Below, piece after piece: positions 1-11,300 of a stretch of 64,000 bases of DNA (position 1 is the first letter of the stretch; each line of letters begins with the position of its first letter). Below the pieces are notes generated by a model. That model searched no databases and was not told the origin of the DNA. It saw nothing but the letters and a program-made list of their open reading frames with translations. The position numbers and the translations under genes were made by a program. This stretch comes from Priapulus caudatus (taxonomy: Eukaryota; Priapulida; Priapulimorpha; Priapulimorphida; Priapulidae): the NCBI RefSeq assembly GCF_000485595.1, contig NW_014577067.1, positions 474,850 to 538,849 of the forward strand, read 5' to 3'.

Positions 1-30
1 CCCCCCGAACCCCCCCTGGCTACGGGCCTG
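1..30. mobile_element. Terminal fragment of a hAT-like MITE
   Basis: The window opens with a C-rich stretch that ends in CTGGCTACGGGCCTG. This resembles the right terminal inverted repeat (complement of CAGGGGCGT...) also seen at 28218 and 44735-44892. Only the end is present, so the element and its left end lie outside the window. The identification rests on the terminus alone. Confidence 0.35.
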
Positions 31-159
31 TAGTAATACTAATAAATTATGAAGTACTAGGCCGTGGCTACGCGACCGGTTCCGGACGAGGAGCCGCTAG
101 GCTACGCGTCCGGACAACCATCTCACACAGTGAGCTTGCGACACGTACACGCATGATTG

Positions 160-161
160 CC

Positions 162-201
<40 letters not shown>

Positions 202-293
202 ATGGGAATGTGTATATGTGTGTGTATGCGAGAGAGAGAGAGAGAGCCTCGGAGAGGTGTGTGTGTGAGAGAGAGCGAGAGAGAGCTGCGCGC

Positions 294-324
<31 letters not shown>

Positions 325-325
325 C
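160..325. repeat. Compound (TG)n/(GA)n microsatellite
   Basis: Alternating blocks of TG dinucleotides and AG dinucleotides run through this stretch in three cycles. They keep frames open on both strands, giving apparent ORFs rich in SLSLSHTHT or CVCVRERER that are not protein-like. No gene is supported here. The rest of 31-1382 is mixed sequence with a GC-rich patch near 560-610; I see no gene in it. Confidence 0.9.
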
Positions 326-1382
326 AGTAGAGGACGGATGAAAGGATAGATGGCAGCAGAGCGTCCCGTTGCGCAATCATGCGTGTACGCGAGTTGCACG
401 ATCAATGTGTGAGCACAGGCACTTGAAGCGCTTCAATAAAATATAATGCTAATTCTAAATACGAAATCTATTTATTACCAAATTCTTAATGTTTCTATAC
501 TCTCTTTCGCCTATTATTGCCGACAGTCTCCTGTAAATTCTGTCCAAATCCTACGTGCAACCATATACGCTGCCGGCGGCCATTGCTCTCCCGGCTCCAC
601 TGTTGTACTTGCACGGTTACACTAATATATATAGCAGGTAGGAAAGCAGGATCGCAAAATTCGCTCGACGCTCGCTTGATTTCACACTTTAACAGCACGA
701 ATACACATCCAACAGCTGCCATCTTTGTTTCTATGTCAAGAACAGTGTTCACTTGTTATAAAAAAAATACTGTCTCTGTTCGTAACCGAGCTGTGTCATG
801 CGAAATCACACAAATACTGACAAAATTCTCGCGTTCGCGAACCTTGCCCAGTAATGAGTAACGCCACTGATTTCCGCAGGCAACGCCAGGTATCCCGCTA
901 GTTACAGTAATAAAACAGCATATCATGTTCTTCCTTGTGTTTATTAGTCATTATCAATGTCCATAATCATAATCCACTTTGACAGCACAGAGACAGACTG
1001 GTAGTATGGTACACATCGGTAGCAACGTAGTAGCGTCTCATAACATTGCGAGTGGAGCCGTCATACGTACACCAGTCTAACCATGTGTCGATCATACAGT
1101 CATGTCGATTGGTCGAAATCTGAGACACTTGCTCAGGCCAAACCCACGGTCACCCACCAATGAGAAACGATTTCATGTTACTCGCAGCTAATTCCGCACG
1201 CGACTGGCAACTTGCCCTTTAGTTTACTACACTTTGGTGCGCAGCTTGGAAAAGGGTTCCAGGCTATCGCTCTTTCATTTACAATCAGGCTGCGCGAATA
1301 TGCAGTGGGCGAACGCATTGTTTACATGTATGTCACGGTTTATCACGGATTAGTTTTCAAATAAATACCCCTGGAAGTTAAC

Positions 1383-2757
1383 ATGCAAGAAAAGATTTCT
1401 ACAGGTAACAGTTTCTCAGTGTTTCGAATTTTCGGTGATCAAATAGCTGTAGGATCAGCGGGCCTGTTTTATCAAGAAGCTGTAGGCCCGGCATCGAAAC
1501 TGTTGCTGCCCTTAATTTCGAATCCTGATAGCAGTGGAAAAGCTAAGAGTACGAATATTAATTGTAGCTCTAATTCAATATGTTGCAGAGCTCTAGACTA
1601 GTAACTATAGGCCTCATATGTCTCCTGAACTGCTCTATAATGTGGCATATTTAATTTGCCAGCTATGACTGAGTCAGAAAATGGGTTAGATTGTATGGTA
1701 CTTGTTAGTATATTATTGTGGTATTCTATACTGACTTAAGTGATGGTTATTCTAGATTTCTGCTAAAGTCCAAGCGATTGACACAGACATAGTTTGCACA
1801 GCATTTGCTGACAAAACTTTCATCATCGTTACCCAACTTGGTAAAATTGGAGGACTGGTAATTATACAATTGCTTGTTACTAGTATAGATTTCTATACCG
1901 TTTAATATTGTGTTCTGAATAATATTACTGGAATCAATTAACAGGCTATGAAACAACCAGAACTGAAACAATAATCAACTCAAACAAAAACCTAATTACA
2001 GAAACTAGTAATTCTCTTGTTTCGCTGTATTGTCGCAGTAGATTATGCTAATATTCCCTAGTATTAAATTAGTAAATTCCTTCATTATTTATGTATCATA
2101 GTACATTGAAAATGGATCTGCATGTTATCAGTCAGGTCGGCTGTAATAATTATTACAGATACTGGTTACCAAGGACAACGTAGTTGGGGACTGCAAAGAG
2201 CCAACCTTCTCTGTCAGGGTTCTTTTGGGCAAGGACGACGTAAGTGTATTTTGGCTGAACAGATTGACTGTGCAGTTTGGTTTAATGAAAGGTGGTGAGA
2301 CATGTGTTTAAAATGTTAATAAATTCAGTAGTGAAAGCGATATTGTTCTACTAAAGTAGGTAGGCATGAGAATGCTATGATAAACAGTCAAGCCCCTTGA
2401 AGAAAATCTCTTGACCATTTGAAACCAACCAACCAACCAACCCACCAACCAACCGACCGACGATGTTGACCATGAAAATATTCTGTCGATTCAATTCGAT
2501 ACACACACACACGTGCATGCACACACTGCTCTATGGAAATGTACACGATAACCCTCTCATTAGCTTTCAAGTGCAGAGCGTCTCGTGCTAACGCTGCTCT
2601 CCTGTAATTCTAGGCGGTGCACTGCGTGATTGCGAGGAGGATCGCGGCCGTGACGGGACTAGAGAAGCCCGTCCTCGTCGCGTTGGCGCTGAAGGACACG
2701 TCCGTGGCGACGGCTCGCGAGCTCGAAGAGCTGGTGCGTACCTGCTCCGTGTGGTGA
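1383..2757 (+). CDS. PSMG3: Proteasome assembly chaperone 3 (PSMG3/PAC3)
   Basis: PSMG3 pairs with PSMG4 and helps assemble the alpha ring of the 20S proteasome. I read four exons: 1383-1404 (seven codons plus one base), 1769-1857, 2159-2239 and 2614-2757. They join in phase to a 111-residue protein; human PSMG3 is 122. Recognisable blocks are DIVCTAFADKTFIIVTQLGK (exon 2), FSVRVLLGKDD at the end of exon 3 (donor GTAAGT at 2240) and KPVLVALALKD in the last exon. The C-terminus VRTCSVW matches the family's VRVCQVW ending. Exons 2-4 are certain from the alignment. Exon 1 is the shortest acceptable solution: its donor GTAACA at 1405 and the acceptor after AAAG at 1768 restore phase. A second acceptor (TCTAG, 1755) would read through in the same frame but does not join exon 1. 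The stop lies only 34 bases before ZNHIT3. Confidence 0.88.
2425..2463. repeat. (AACC)n-like microsatellite in PSMG3 intron 3
   Basis: Tetranucleotide AACC/ACCC/ACCG units run about ten times within the last PSMG3 intron, followed by a short CA run near 2502-2515. No function is suggested. Confidence 0.8.
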
Positions 2758-2791
2758 TCCGCACGACCCCACCATCGGCGCCGCGCGCTCG

Positions 2792-3250
2792 ATGTCTGCT
2801 GGATCAAAGTGCCAGGTCTGCAGTGCACAGCGGCAGCGCTACCGGTGTCCCACCTGTCGAATCCCCTACTGCTCCGTCGCGTGCTTCAAGGTGCACAAGG
2901 AGAATCGTTGCGAGGCGAAGGAGGAGGTCGCGAGGACGGCGCCGCGCGGAGGAGGAGGAGACGTGCGAGTCGAGGACGCGATCGGAGAGAGCGGCGACAG
3001 GGTCGCGTCGGAGACGCTCGATTGGCTGCGGTCGAGCGAGGAGGTCAAGGATCTGCTGAGCAATCCTCACCTGAGAGCGATCATTAGGGAGCTGAACGCG
3101 AGCGCGTCCGTGCCGCAGTTCATCGACAAGTGCATGCGAGAGCCGATCTTCACGGAATTTGCCAACGCGTGCCTGCGCTCGGTGCGAGAGGGACCGGCGG
3201 GCGTGCCAGAGGCCGCGGACGCCATCTCTGACGAAGACGACACGAACTGA
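2792..3250 (+). CDS. ZNHIT3: Zinc finger HIT domain protein 3 (ZNHIT3/TRIP3)
   Basis: This is a single uninterrupted 152-codon reading frame (human ZNHIT3 is about 155 residues). Residues 7-40 form a zf-HIT finger with C7, C10, C19, C22, C27, C31, H35 and C40. The C-terminal half (VKDLLSNPHLRAIIRELN, then FIDKCMREPIFTEFANACL) is the family's NUFIP1-binding region. ZNHIT3 stabilises NUFIP1 and takes part in box C/D snoRNP assembly with the R2TP machinery. The ATG at 2792 is the first in frame and gives the expected N-terminus. It begins 34 bases after the PSMG3 stop, in another frame, with no intron or AG acceptor in the gap. The region is GC-rich like the neighbouring PSMG3 and RPE coding exons. 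Confidence 0.93.
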   Translation: MSAGSKCQVCSAQRQRYRCPTCRIPYCSVACFKVHKENRCEAKEEVARTAPRGGGGDVRVEDAIGESGDRVASETLDWLRSSEEVKDLLSNPHLRAIIRELNASASVPQFIDKCMREPIFTEFANACLRSVREGPAGVPEAADAISDEDDTN

Positions 3251-3284
3251 ACGTTCCCGTCCGGTTTGGCGGTATTAATGATTG

Positions 3285-3835
3285 CAAAGCTGATGTCGCA
3301 TACGTTGTAGAGCATTTCAAAGGTGATATTACGTACGTTATAAAGCATTGCATAGGTTATGTATTGAACATTGTGAATCATTGCGAAGCTGATGTTGCAT
3401 ACATTATAAAGCATTGCAAGGGTAATGTTGCGTACATTGTAAATCATTTCAAAGGTGATATTGCATACATTATTACACATTGAAACGTTGATATATTGTG
3501 TACATTGTAAAGCTTCAAAAGGTGATATTGTGTATATTCTAAAGCATTCCAAAGGTGATATCAGACACGTTCTAAAGCGTCAGGGGTGATATTGCGTACA
3601 TAGCAATTCATTATCAAGGTGATATCGTGTGTATTGTTATGCTTATTGTTCTGCAATTTTAAAACATTGTCAGCGTGATATTGCATACATTGTTAAGCAT
3701 TGTCAGTGTGATATTGCCAGGAGTAGATTGTCATTATCTACCCCTGATATCGCATACACTGTTAAGCATTGTTATTGTGACATTGCCTACATTCATAAGC
3801 ATTGTCAGTGTGACATTGTGCACAAAGCGAGTGCA
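3285..3835. repeat. ~33-bp minisatellite between ZNHIT3 and RPE
   Basis: About 15 diverged units of roughly 33 bases follow the pattern GTGATATTGCRTACATTGTAAAGCATT. Because the unit is a multiple of three, it keeps long frames open on both strands: an 11-residue period such as NVRNITFEMLY on the minus strand and [11 protein letters not shown] on the plus strand. These are not counted as genes. The array lies in what should be the ZNHIT3 3' UTR and RPE 5' region. Confidence 0.85.
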
Positions 3836-3910
3836 CATCGTAGAAAAAAAGTAACCCACGGCACCGAGAAGCTTTCAGCCTCAATATCGTCGTCGTATCA
3901 TCGTATATCA

Positions 3911-5838
3911 ATGTCGTCGGTAATGTCGCACAAGATGGCGGCCGGCAACTGCGGCGACGGTCCGCGAGCGCTCATCGGCCCGTCGATCCTCAACGCCGAC
4001 CTCGCCGACCTTGCGGCCGAGTCGAACCGGCTGCTGGATGCCGGCGCCGACTACCTCCACCTGGACGTCATGGACGGCCACTTCGTGCCGAACCTGACCA
4101 TCGGCCACCCCGTGATCAAGTGCCTGCGGCGGCGCGTGCCCGCGGCCTTCTTCGACATGCACATGATGGTCGAGCGGCCGGAACGCTGGGTGCAGCCGAT
4201 GGCCGACGCCGGCGCCGACCAGTACACGTTCCACGTGGAGGCGGCGGGCGACGTCGCGGCGATGGTGCGGCACGTGCGCGAGGCCGGGATGCGCGTCGGA
4301 GTCGCGCTGAAGCCGGGCACGGCCGTCGACGTCGTCACGCCGTGGGTCGATCGCGTCGACATGGTGCTCGTGATGACCGTCGAGCCGGGGTTCGGTGGAC
4401 AGAGCTTCATGGCCGACATGATGGCGAAGGTGAGCACGCGTGGGGTGCGGTGGTGTATGGGGTTGGTGGGTGGTGTGTGTGTGTGTGTGTTCGAGCGTGG
4501 GGTGGGGGTAAGGTGGTGTGTGTCTGGGGTGGGGTGGGTTCGGTGGACAGAGCTTCATGGCCGACATGATGGCGAAGGTGAGCACGCGTGGGGTGCGGTG
4601 GTGTATGGGGTTGGTGGGTGGTGTGTGTGTGTGTGTGTTCAAGCGTGGGGTGGGGGTAAGGTGGTGTGTGTCTGGGGTGGGGTGGGTTCGGCGGAGAGAG
4701 CTTCATGGCCGACATGATGGCGAAGGTGAGCACGCGTGGGGTGCGGTGGTGTCTGCTGTAGGTGGGTGGTGTGTGTGTGTGTGTTCAAGCGTGGGGTGGG
4801 GGTAAGGTGGTGTGTGTCTGGGGTGGGGTGGGTTCGGCGGAGAGAGCTTCATGGCCGACATGATGGCGAAGGTGGTGAGCGCGCGTGGGGGTGGTGAGTG
4901 CGCGTGGGGGTGGGGTGGAGAGGGATGGGGTGGGCGGAGTACAGCTCATCGTAAGCGCTTGTGCAAGGGTGTGGGCTGGGTGGGATGGGGGTAAGTGCGT
5001 GTGGTCGTGTGGGGTGGATGGGATAGGAGTAGAGCTGACCCTGAGCGCTCGTGCAGGGGTGAGGGGGTCGAGGATGATTTTGGAGAGGGTGAGGGTAGTG
5101 TTGTCGTCTTTGCGGGGAAGCAGATTTGGAGACTGGGTTAAAGGCCCGCAAACGGTGCAAGAAAGTTTTGTTATTTGCTGCTAGGTGGAATGTATTTTCG
5201 GGAGAATTGTTTGAGATGAGTGTAGAAAGTCTAAATAATGTATTTTCGTGCATGATTCTAGTGGGGCAGTGGGGTAAGTCTACACTACCGTTATATCGCA
5301 AAAAAACACTGTTGTGCATGAGCTAAACGTTTCACTTGTTACTTAAGGGTTTCGTAAGTGGCTATGCAGCCAGGTATTTCAACTCTGACGTTTAAGTCCA
5401 CGCGGTTGGCCTATGAAGCCAACGTTCCTCTCTTCTTTATAGTGTTAGATTTTCTGGTGATTATGGGGACTTGAAACGTTTTTCTGTCGTTTTTTTTTCA
5501 ACTCTGACGTTTGTAAGTCCCCAATTATGAAGCGAAAATTCCTCGCTATTCTTTCTAATGTTTCTTTCTTTTCTTCTCTCTTTTTTCTGGTGATTAATGG
5601 GTCTTTAAACGTGTTTTTCTTTCCGTCGCAGGTGCGGTATCTCCGTGAGAACTTCAAAGACCTCGACATTGAGGTCGATGGAGGGGTCGGGCCGGTGAAC
5701 ATCGACGCGTGCGCCGACGCTGGCGCCAACATGATCGTCAGCGGCACGGCGCTGGTGACGAGCAGCGACCCCGCGCAGGCGATGATGACGATGCGCACGA
5801 GCGTCACGCGCGGACTCGACGCCTTCAAGAAGGTCTAG
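3911..5838 (+). CDS. RPE: Ribulose-phosphate 3-epimerase
   Basis: RPE interconverts D-ribulose 5-phosphate and D-xylulose 5-phosphate in the pentose phosphate pathway in the cytosol. Two exons are read: 3911-4429 (173 codons, donor GTGAGC) and 5632-5838 (68 codons plus stop, acceptor after GCAG). They join in phase to 241 residues (human: 228). Visible motifs are [10 protein letters not shown], the metal/catalytic [34 protein letters not shown], and in exon 2 [10 protein letters not shown] with the catalytic aspartate, then [10 protein letters not shown]. In-frame ATGs at 3911, 3923 and 3935 are all possible starts; 3911 is the longest. The open frame continues upstream to 3629 only because of the 33-bp repeat and is not used. 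The exon edge is duplicated in the intron and the stop-codon region is copied into a downstream array (see separate entries). Confidence 0.93.
4391..4871 (+). repeat. Tandem copies of the RPE exon 1 end with its splice donor
   Basis: The last 39 bases of RPE exon 1 (from TTCGGTGGACAGAGCTTCAT to AAG) together with the donor and about 108 bases of GT-rich intron are repeated. Exon-end copies lie at 4391-4429 (the real exon), 4539-4577, 4687-4725 and 4833-4871, with periods of 148, 148 and 146. Copies 1-3 carry AAG|GTGAGC; copy 4 reads AAGGTGGTGAGC. Use of the later donors would add 148, 296 or 442 bases, none a multiple of three, so only the first gives the normal protein. Confidence 0.93.
4872..5379. 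other. Rest of the RPE intron before the 3' duplication
   Basis: The first part (to about 5110) continues as GT/GGGG-rich degenerate copies of the intronic portion of the tandem unit (GTGAGTGCGCGTGGGGGTGG, GTGCAAGGGTGTGG). The remainder is ordinary AT-richer intron sequence. No gene is seen. Confidence 0.6.
5380..5631 (+). repeat. Two-copy duplication of the 3' part of the RPE intron
   Basis: CAACTCTGACGTTT occurs at 5380 and 5499, and TTTCTGGTGATTA followed by an AAACGTGTTTTTCT-like run occurs at 5451 and 5584. A segment of about 120-130 bases next to the splice acceptor is therefore present twice. Only the second copy ends in a usable TTTCCGTCGCAG acceptor at 5631; the first has TTTCTGTCGTTTT at the matching place. 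Confidence 0.75.
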
Positions 5839-8350
5839 CGCGCGTGACGCAGGGCTGTGTGTGTGGGGAAAGGTCTAGCGCGCGTGACGCAGGGCTGCGT
5901 GCGTGGCTAGGTTCTCAGCGAGTGGGGCTAGCGTCTAGCGCGCGGTGAATGCAGTGCTGCGCGTTGGGGCTAGTCTAGCGCGCGGTGACGGCAGAGGCTG
6001 CGCGCGTGACGGCAGGGCTGACGCGCGTTGACGCAGGGCTTGCGCGCGTGACGGCAGGGCTGCGCAGCGTGACGGCAGGGCTTCGCGCGCCTGTGACGTA
6101 AAGGGCTGCGCGGCGTGAACAAGCAGGGCCTGCGCGCACAGTGACGCAGGGCTTGCGCGGCGTGAACGCAGGGCTGCGCGCGCTGACGCAGGCTTGCGCG
6201 GCGTGAACAGCAGGCGCGCGGCGTGACGTGCAGGGCTGCGCGCGTGACGCAGGGCTGCGCAGCGTGACGCAGGCTGCGCCGTGACACGGCAGGGCTGCGC
6301 GCGTGACGCCGGGCTGCGCGCGTGACGCCGGGCTTGCGCGTGTGGGCGTAGGTCTAGGCGCGCGTGACGCCGGGCCTGCGCGCCGGTGAGCCCGGCTGCG
6401 GGCGCGTGACGCCGGGCTGCGCGCGTGACGCGCGGGCTGCGTGCGTGGGCTAGGTTACGCAGCGTGACGCAGGGCTGCGCGCGTGACGGGCCGGCTGCGC
6501 TGCGTGACGCCGGGCTGCGTGCAGTGATCGCAGGCTGCCGCGGGTGACGCCGGGCTGCGTGCGCTGGGGCTAGTCTAGGCGCGCGTGACGCGCGGGCTGG
6601 CGCGCGTGACGCCGGCGCTGGCGCGCGTGACGCCGGGCTGCGTGCGGGGTAGGTCTAGCGCGCGTGACGCAGGGGCTGTGCGCTGCCGTGACGTCGGGCT
6701 GCGCGCGTGACGCCGGGCTGCGCGTGTGGGCTAGGTCTAGCGGCGCGTGATGCAGGCTGCCGTCGTCGGGGCTTAGTCTAGCGCCGCGCGTGAGTGGCAG
6801 TGCTTGCGGCGTGGTGGGCTAGGTTAGCGGGCGCGGTGATGCAGGCTGCGGCGTGTGGGGCTAGTCTTAGCCGCGCGTGACGCCAGGGCTGTTGCGCGTG
6901 GGTCTAGGTCTAGCGCGCCTGACGCAGGCTGCGTGCGTGAGCTAGGTCTAGCGCGCGTGACGCAGGGCTGTGCGCCGTGGGTCTAGGTCTAGCGGGCGCC
7001 TGACGCAGGCTGCGTGCGGAGGGCTAGGTCTAGCGCGCGTGACGGCAGGGCTGCGCGTGTGGGGCTAGGTCTAGCGCGCGGTGAACGCAGGCTGGCGCGT
7101 GTGGGCTTAGGTCTAGCGCGCGTGACGCGCGGCTGCGGCGTGGGTGGCTAGGGTCTTAGCGCGCCTGACCAGGCTGCGCGTGTGGGGCTAGGTCAAGCGC
7201 GCGTGACGCAGGGCTTGCGGCGTGTGGGGCTAGTCTAGCCGCGCGTGACGCGCGGGCTGCGCGGCCTCGTGGGGTAGGTCTAAGCGCGCGTGACGGCAGG
7301 GCTGCGTGCGTGGCCTAGGTCTAGCCGCGCGCGTGACGCAGCTGCACGCGTGACGCAAGGCTGCGCGCGACGGCTAGTTAATGGCGCGCGTGACGCAGGG
7401 CTGGCGGCGGCGGTGGGGCTAGGTCTAGCGCGCGTGGGGCTAGGTCCTAGCCGGCGCGTGACGGCAGGGCCTGCGCGCGTGGGGCTAGGTCTAGCGCGCG
7501 TGGGCTAGGTCTAGCGCCCGCGCGTGGGGCCAGGTTCTAGGCGCGCGTAGACGCAGGCGCTGCACGCGTGAAACGGGCCAAGGCTGCGCGCGCGGGTAGC
7601 TCTAGGCGCGCGTGAGCGCAGGCTTGCGCGCGTGGGGCTAGTCTAGCGCGCGTGGCTAGTCTAGCGCGCGTGGACCCAGGCTGCGCGCGTGGGGCTAGTA
7701 ATAGCGTCGCGGTCGTGTGGGCCTAGGTCTAGCGGGCCCGTGGTGGGGGCCAGGTCTAGCGCCGCGGTGACGCAGGGCTGTGCGCGTGGTGCGGCCTAGG
7801 TCTAGCGCGCATGAACGCAGGGCTATGGCGCGCGCGGGGCTAGGGCCTACGGGCAGCAGTGACGCAGGGCTGCGCCGCGTGACAGCAGGTCTAGGCGCGG
7901 CGTGACGCAGGGCTGCACCGCGTTGAAGGCGAGGCTGGGGCGTTTGAGAGGGTCTGAGGCGTGCGTCAGCGCGCGGTCTCACGGCGTTCAAGTGTCAGCT
8001 CGCGTGACACGGGTCCGCATGCGTTTGAGATGGTCTAGCGTGCGTCACGCGCAGCCCTCAACGCGTTCAAGGAGTAGCTCGCGTGACGCGGGTCCAGCAT
8101 ACGTTTTGAAGATGGTCTTCAGCGTGTGTCAGGGCGTGCAGGGCTCAACGCGTTCAAGGTGTAGCTCGGTGTGACCGGTCCACCTGCGTTTGAGAGGGTC
8201 TAGCATGCGTCACGCGCAGCCTCAACGCGTTCAAGGTGTAGCTCGCGTGACACGGGGTCCACCTGCGTTTGAGATGGTCTAGTGCGTGTTACGTAGGAGG
8301 CGCACACGTTCAATGTCTATCGTGTTACGTGGAACCCACGCATGCACACG
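5839..8350. repeat. GC-rich tandem array adjoining the RPE stop codon
   Basis: A 2.5 kb array of short units of the type GGTCTAGCGCGCGTGACGCA, GGGCTGCGCGCGTGGGGCTA begins inside the last RPE codons (AAGGTCTAG at 5830-5838). Unit lengths vary greatly, with many single-base insertions and losses, which may be real or may reflect sequencing error in a hard GC template. From about 7920 to 8290 the unit lengthens to about 78 bases and contains CTCAACGCGTTCAAGGTGTA, which resembles the RPE end CTCGACGCCTTCAAGAAGGT. Copies of that block start near 7981, 8059, 8145 and 8223. Open frames here are shadows of the repeat. Confidence 0.85.
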
Positions 8351-11300
8351 GAAAGGTATAGCGCTGCGCCGTCTAGTGCTATGTTGATTGAAATCCTAAT
8401 CGCTGTTCAGATATCTATCATTAAATATAGGTTGAAATATTGATTTTTCTTTGTAAGCGCACATGCTGTCAGCATTGACTTTATTATGTACTCTGTAGAT
8501 TGTCACGATCTCAGTTGTGTCAGGTATATATAGGTATATGTGAAGGCATTTGACGTTATTTTGTTGCATACTGCTACGTCGAAGTACGTAGTAGTTAGTA
8601 TGCTGTATACAGTTAAACGTGGTGCTTTCTATAGATGAAGCTAAACCTCGTTATAATGTTGAACTAACTATGGCATTATGGATTGATACTAGTGTACTGA
8701 AGAATTTATGTTGAAGTGTATTAGATGAAAACATGGAACAAAAATACGTTTTCTGGAAATAATTTTTTATTATGCTTCTTAACTGAATGGCAAGCACTTT
8801 TACATTCTGTACAACTCGGGAATGACGACATGCTGATGATCTCAAGGAAACTGTACAAAATTTACAAAAAAAACCCTGCTGCCTTAGGTCCGCTCTCACA
8901 ACATACATCTAAATTGATTGCCCATTAGATCTCATTGCAATTACACGTATGCAGTCAAATGCCAATTACTAAATTGCCGAACAAATGTGATACCTGACGT
9001 ATGGGAACACGCTGCCGCTACATGTGATAGTGGCACTACGGCACAACGACTCGTTAGTACTCATTACCAAATTACGCATTGTCTTTATCTAAGTCAATGC
9101 CGTCACCAAACAGCTCACATACCAAGCAGAGACACTATCACACTGGTCACACGAGCAACTAAGTCGCTGACCGTTTAAACCCACTCTTCCCAAGGCCAGG
9201 TCACCTTTCTAAACAATTAATATAGTTTGCCAATGAAACCATTGCGAGATTACAATTGATTATGAGAATATAATGGTTATTTACTAAGCAACTACAGTGG
9301 CAGAACTATAATCTATAGCAAGTTAGATAATCTCTGTACAAAATCGATCTTTCTTGGGAAATACACAAATTACTCCAAAATAGATTTCCCACCTGAGATG
9401 TGCGATGGAAACAGAATGACTTGCTGCAAAATTGTGAACACGTGAACGACATGCGAACAAGTGTCTCCGATATCAAATATACAAAGACAGCACCAATATT
9501 GCGTTTGAACAGACTACACTAGCAAACCTCATCTTCAAGTGTTAAATGGTATCAAAGTGCAAAACACGTGCAGGTGATAGTCGCGTTGTGTGTGGTGGGA
9601 TACCACATCTTCTATCGGAAAAACTCCCACGTGACAATATCACTCTATGACTAAAACTGTTATTACACGCTTACTAACTAACTAACCAGACAATTGTGAT
9701 TTGGTCCCACATAGCAACAACAACAATGACAGTACGAAGCTAATTCACAGAACCACACTAACAGCTATGACTACTCACAAATCATGGCTTCAATTCCGCA
9801 AGATCTGCTACTAACACATAAACGTGGCAATGATTTATTTACAGCAGTTCCACAGCGTGGATGCAGGGATTTGCATAGAAGCAGTTGCACCAAACATGAG
9901 ACGTAACTTTGGAAGAAGTTTATAAAAACCCAATGCCTAACCTGTTCTTATCAAATACAAGACCTTACCAGAGAAAGATATAAAAACCGTATTGAGATAA
10001 TAGCTATTAAAACAAATTTCAGACCCCAAAAGGACGGAAAAATAATATCGATAACTGGATGTAAACATCAACTCAAAATAAACAGAATGCCACGAGGTCG
10101 TAACAAAGGTCCATAATACTGGATTGCAAGGAATACGCCTCTTAAATCTGGCATCTGGGGCAGCCTAAAAAGCTTTAACACAAACAGTTTAACAGATGTA
10201 TATTTCAGAGACTCACAAAAACTCCAAACAGAAACTAACGAAATATCTGACATGCATTGTAGATTCGGGCTACATACGTATGTACAATGATAATCTCAAG
10301 AGTAGCCACAAAAATCGTCATTATATTGTGATTTCTAGGAAAAGTGGGGGGGGGGAAGATATGCTCTGAGAAACAAACGAGTGTCTATGCAACTACGTAT
10401 ACAAATGTCCACCAGGCCATATAAATATATACAATAATCTCTGTGGTCACTAGTGATATTGCAGTCGATATTGACACGTAACGCTAAGAAAGCCAAGAAG
10501 TTACTTTAGAGCAGATTTACAACAAAAACTAATATATTGAGTCGTTTCTGTGTTTAACTTGCATGGTACAGCCATACTGATGCCTGCTTAAGCAATCCAC
10601 ACTACAAACCCGTCTAAATGGGATATCTACCCGCCCTGCTTATTTGCCACAGGAACGCAATATGCTGTTGGGTATTACTAACTAATCCGTAACTTCACAT
10701 TAAAATAACTAAAAGGGAACCAGTGGAAGTGATGCAAGTGTAACTAAAATGATATGGAAGATGGCCAAATATGGAGCACTGGCCGCGCATAGAAGAGAAG
10801 TGCGCGCAGCAGAGGGAAAAGAAAAGATAACATGGTGGATCCGTGCGCCATAATGAAAGCCAGCGCACAGATCCAAAGGAAAAAATTAGACAAAGTTATG
10901 CTGTTAGAAGTCAACGGAGGAATTTGGATCATTGACAATAAATGCCTAAAACTCACAGCAAAAATTTGCAGATGATATTTTGTACGTTAGACAACACACG
11001 CAACAACGCAACACGTTTATAGCCAATATACACATTTTCGGGAGGCCGGGGGTAGGGGCGGTAGGCCAAAACGTCACAACATTTTCGATTACCTTAAACA
11101 GAACTTCTTAACAGAATTTATCACAACCTTGCTTTACTATGTGTATACCTTGTACTTCCACCTAATGTCTGGCACGTTAACTTTTTCAAGTTTTTGCAGA
11201 ATTAAAGCAGTCAAGCAATTCCAAAAAGGAGTGTGTGTTATTCTGTAACATCAGCTGCCATCTGTGCAAATGGAATAAATACCTCTGATATACACTGGCC

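Noticed and set aside
3067-3552. 161-codon minus-strand frame with repeated NVCNISFAM-type units
   Set aside because: It overlaps the end of ZNHIT3 and then only reads the 33-bp minisatellite, whose length is a multiple of three.
3908-4642. Long minus-strand frame opposite RPE exon 1
   Set aside because: Shadow of the high-GC RPE coding exon and the GT-rich intron repeat (HTHTHT, HPPHP); no domain.
5970-7991. Open frames in the GC-rich array after RPE, and the idea of rRNA or a CpG-island gene
   Set aside because: The sequence is a degenerate tandem repeat; no rRNA-like conserved segment or domain was seen.
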